Source: Arenicella xantha
GTDB taxonomy: Bacteria; Pseudomonadota; Gammaproteobacteria; Arenicellales; Arenicellaceae
Assembly: GCF_003315245.1 (NCBI RefSeq)
Contig: NZ_QNRT01000001.1
Coordinates: 963,457 to 1,027,456 of the forward strand
Direction: 5' to 3'
DNA: 64,000 nucleotides
Below, piece after piece: positions 63,708 through 64,000 of the stretch. The stretch's first letter is position 1, and each line of letters opens with the position of its first letter. The position numbers and the translations under genes were made by a program. The notes under the pieces are model-generated. The model was given only the letters and a program-made list of their open reading frames with translations, did no database searches and was not told the origin of the DNA.

Positions 63708-64000
63708 ATGACCCCCGAACAAGCCAAACAACTCGTTGCCGAAGCGGCCATTGAATATCTAGAATGGGACTGGGTTATCGGTGTTGGTACCGGCTCTACC
63801 GCCAACCTGTTTATCGACGAGCTGGCTAAAATGAAAGCCAATATCGACGGCACTGTAGCAAGTTCCGAAGCCTCCGCTGAGCGCTTACGAGCCCACGGCA
63901 TCAAAGTCTATGAACTCGATCAAGTCGGCGACTTGCCAATCTACGTAGACGGCGCCGACGAAGCAACTAAGCACCTACATTTAATCAAGGGCGGCGGTGC
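63708..64000 (+). CDS. rpiA: Ribose-5-phosphate isomerase A, N-terminal part
   Basis: RpiA interconverts ribose 5-phosphate and ribulose 5-phosphate in the pentose phosphate pathway. The visible 97 residues include [18 protein letters not shown], the phosphate-binding loop, and the catalytic-region motif IYVDGADEA. The protein is cut by the window end. It starts 4 bp after the folA stop, so it is in the same unit. Confidence 0.94.
   Translation, partial: MTPEQAKQLVAEAAIEYLEWDWVIGVGTGSTANLFIDELAKMKANIDGTVASSEASAERLRAHGIKVYELDQVGDLPIYVDGADEATKHLHLIKGGG

Overview
The window is a compact piece of a gammaproteobacterial chromosome of moderate GC content. The evidence is the heme block hemCD-hemX-hemY, the argH-lptM-lysA order, and single copies of mutM, hslR, trmL, thrH, hemW, hemJ, purD, thyA, folA and rpiA of gammaproteobacterial type. 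A TonB-dependent transporter, a large secreted nuclease, sucrose use by phosphorolysis and an assimilatory nitrate system suggest an aerobic aquatic or marine heterotroph. I cannot fix the genus from sequence alone. No tRNA, rRNA, CRISPR array, prophage or integron was seen.

Layout. 1-2.1 kb is accessory: the start of a Y1 (IS200/REP-type) transposase, a C10 run, and two unrecognised genes inside or across a perfect 24-bp inverted repeat pair (358-381 and 1899-1922). 2.2-7.5 kb, minus strand: mutM, then the heme operon, in which hemC and hemD form one fused reading frame. 7.6-14.6 kb, plus strand: argH, the small lipoprotein lptM, lysA, a secreted DUF4124-glutaredoxin protein, exonuclease III and an ExeM/NucH-type secreted nuclease. 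14.6-20.1 kb: an MFS transporter, a membrane sulfatase/LTA-synthase-like enzyme, a cardiolipin-synthase-like protein and an exported alpha/beta hydrolase.

20.2-31.4 kb is a nitrate assimilation island on the minus strand: nasT, then nrtA-nrtB-nrtD-porin-nirB-nirD-nasA. It encodes a full path from outer-membrane entry to ammonium. Near-identical sigma-54 (-24/-12) promoter motifs precede both nasT and nrtA. An NtrC-like site lies about 107 bp upstream of the predicted nrtA start, and a structured leader of about 290 nt suits NasT (ANTAR) antitermination.

31.5-50 kb is mixed: a sirtuin, an Arg/His/Tyr-rich secreted protein, a CPA2 antiporter coupled to an epimerase-like gene, a monooxygenase/PF10118 pair divergent from a tetR-SDR pair with palindromic operators, a Nudix/thioredoxin pair, punA, hslR, an amidohydrolase, a membrane-anchored AraC regulator, thrH, hemW, a DSSGD-repeat protein, and hemJ with a DUF2721 gene. 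49.7-57.5 kb is a sucrose locus: TonB receptor, sucrose phosphorylase, GPH symporter and fructokinase, divergent from a LacI regulator, with an 18-bp perfect palindrome over the receptor promoter. 57.5-64 kb holds trmL, a Yip1-family protein, a MuiA-family protein with a TonB-box-like segment, and purD-thyA-folA-rpiA (rpiA cut by the window end).

Most of the window is ordinary core genome. The points most worth a second look are the inverted-repeat segment with its unknown gene pair, the paired sigma-54 motifs and leader of the nitrate island, the HemCD fusion, the tandem 15-bp iterons at 39.3 kb, and the TonB-box-like insertion in the MuiA protein.
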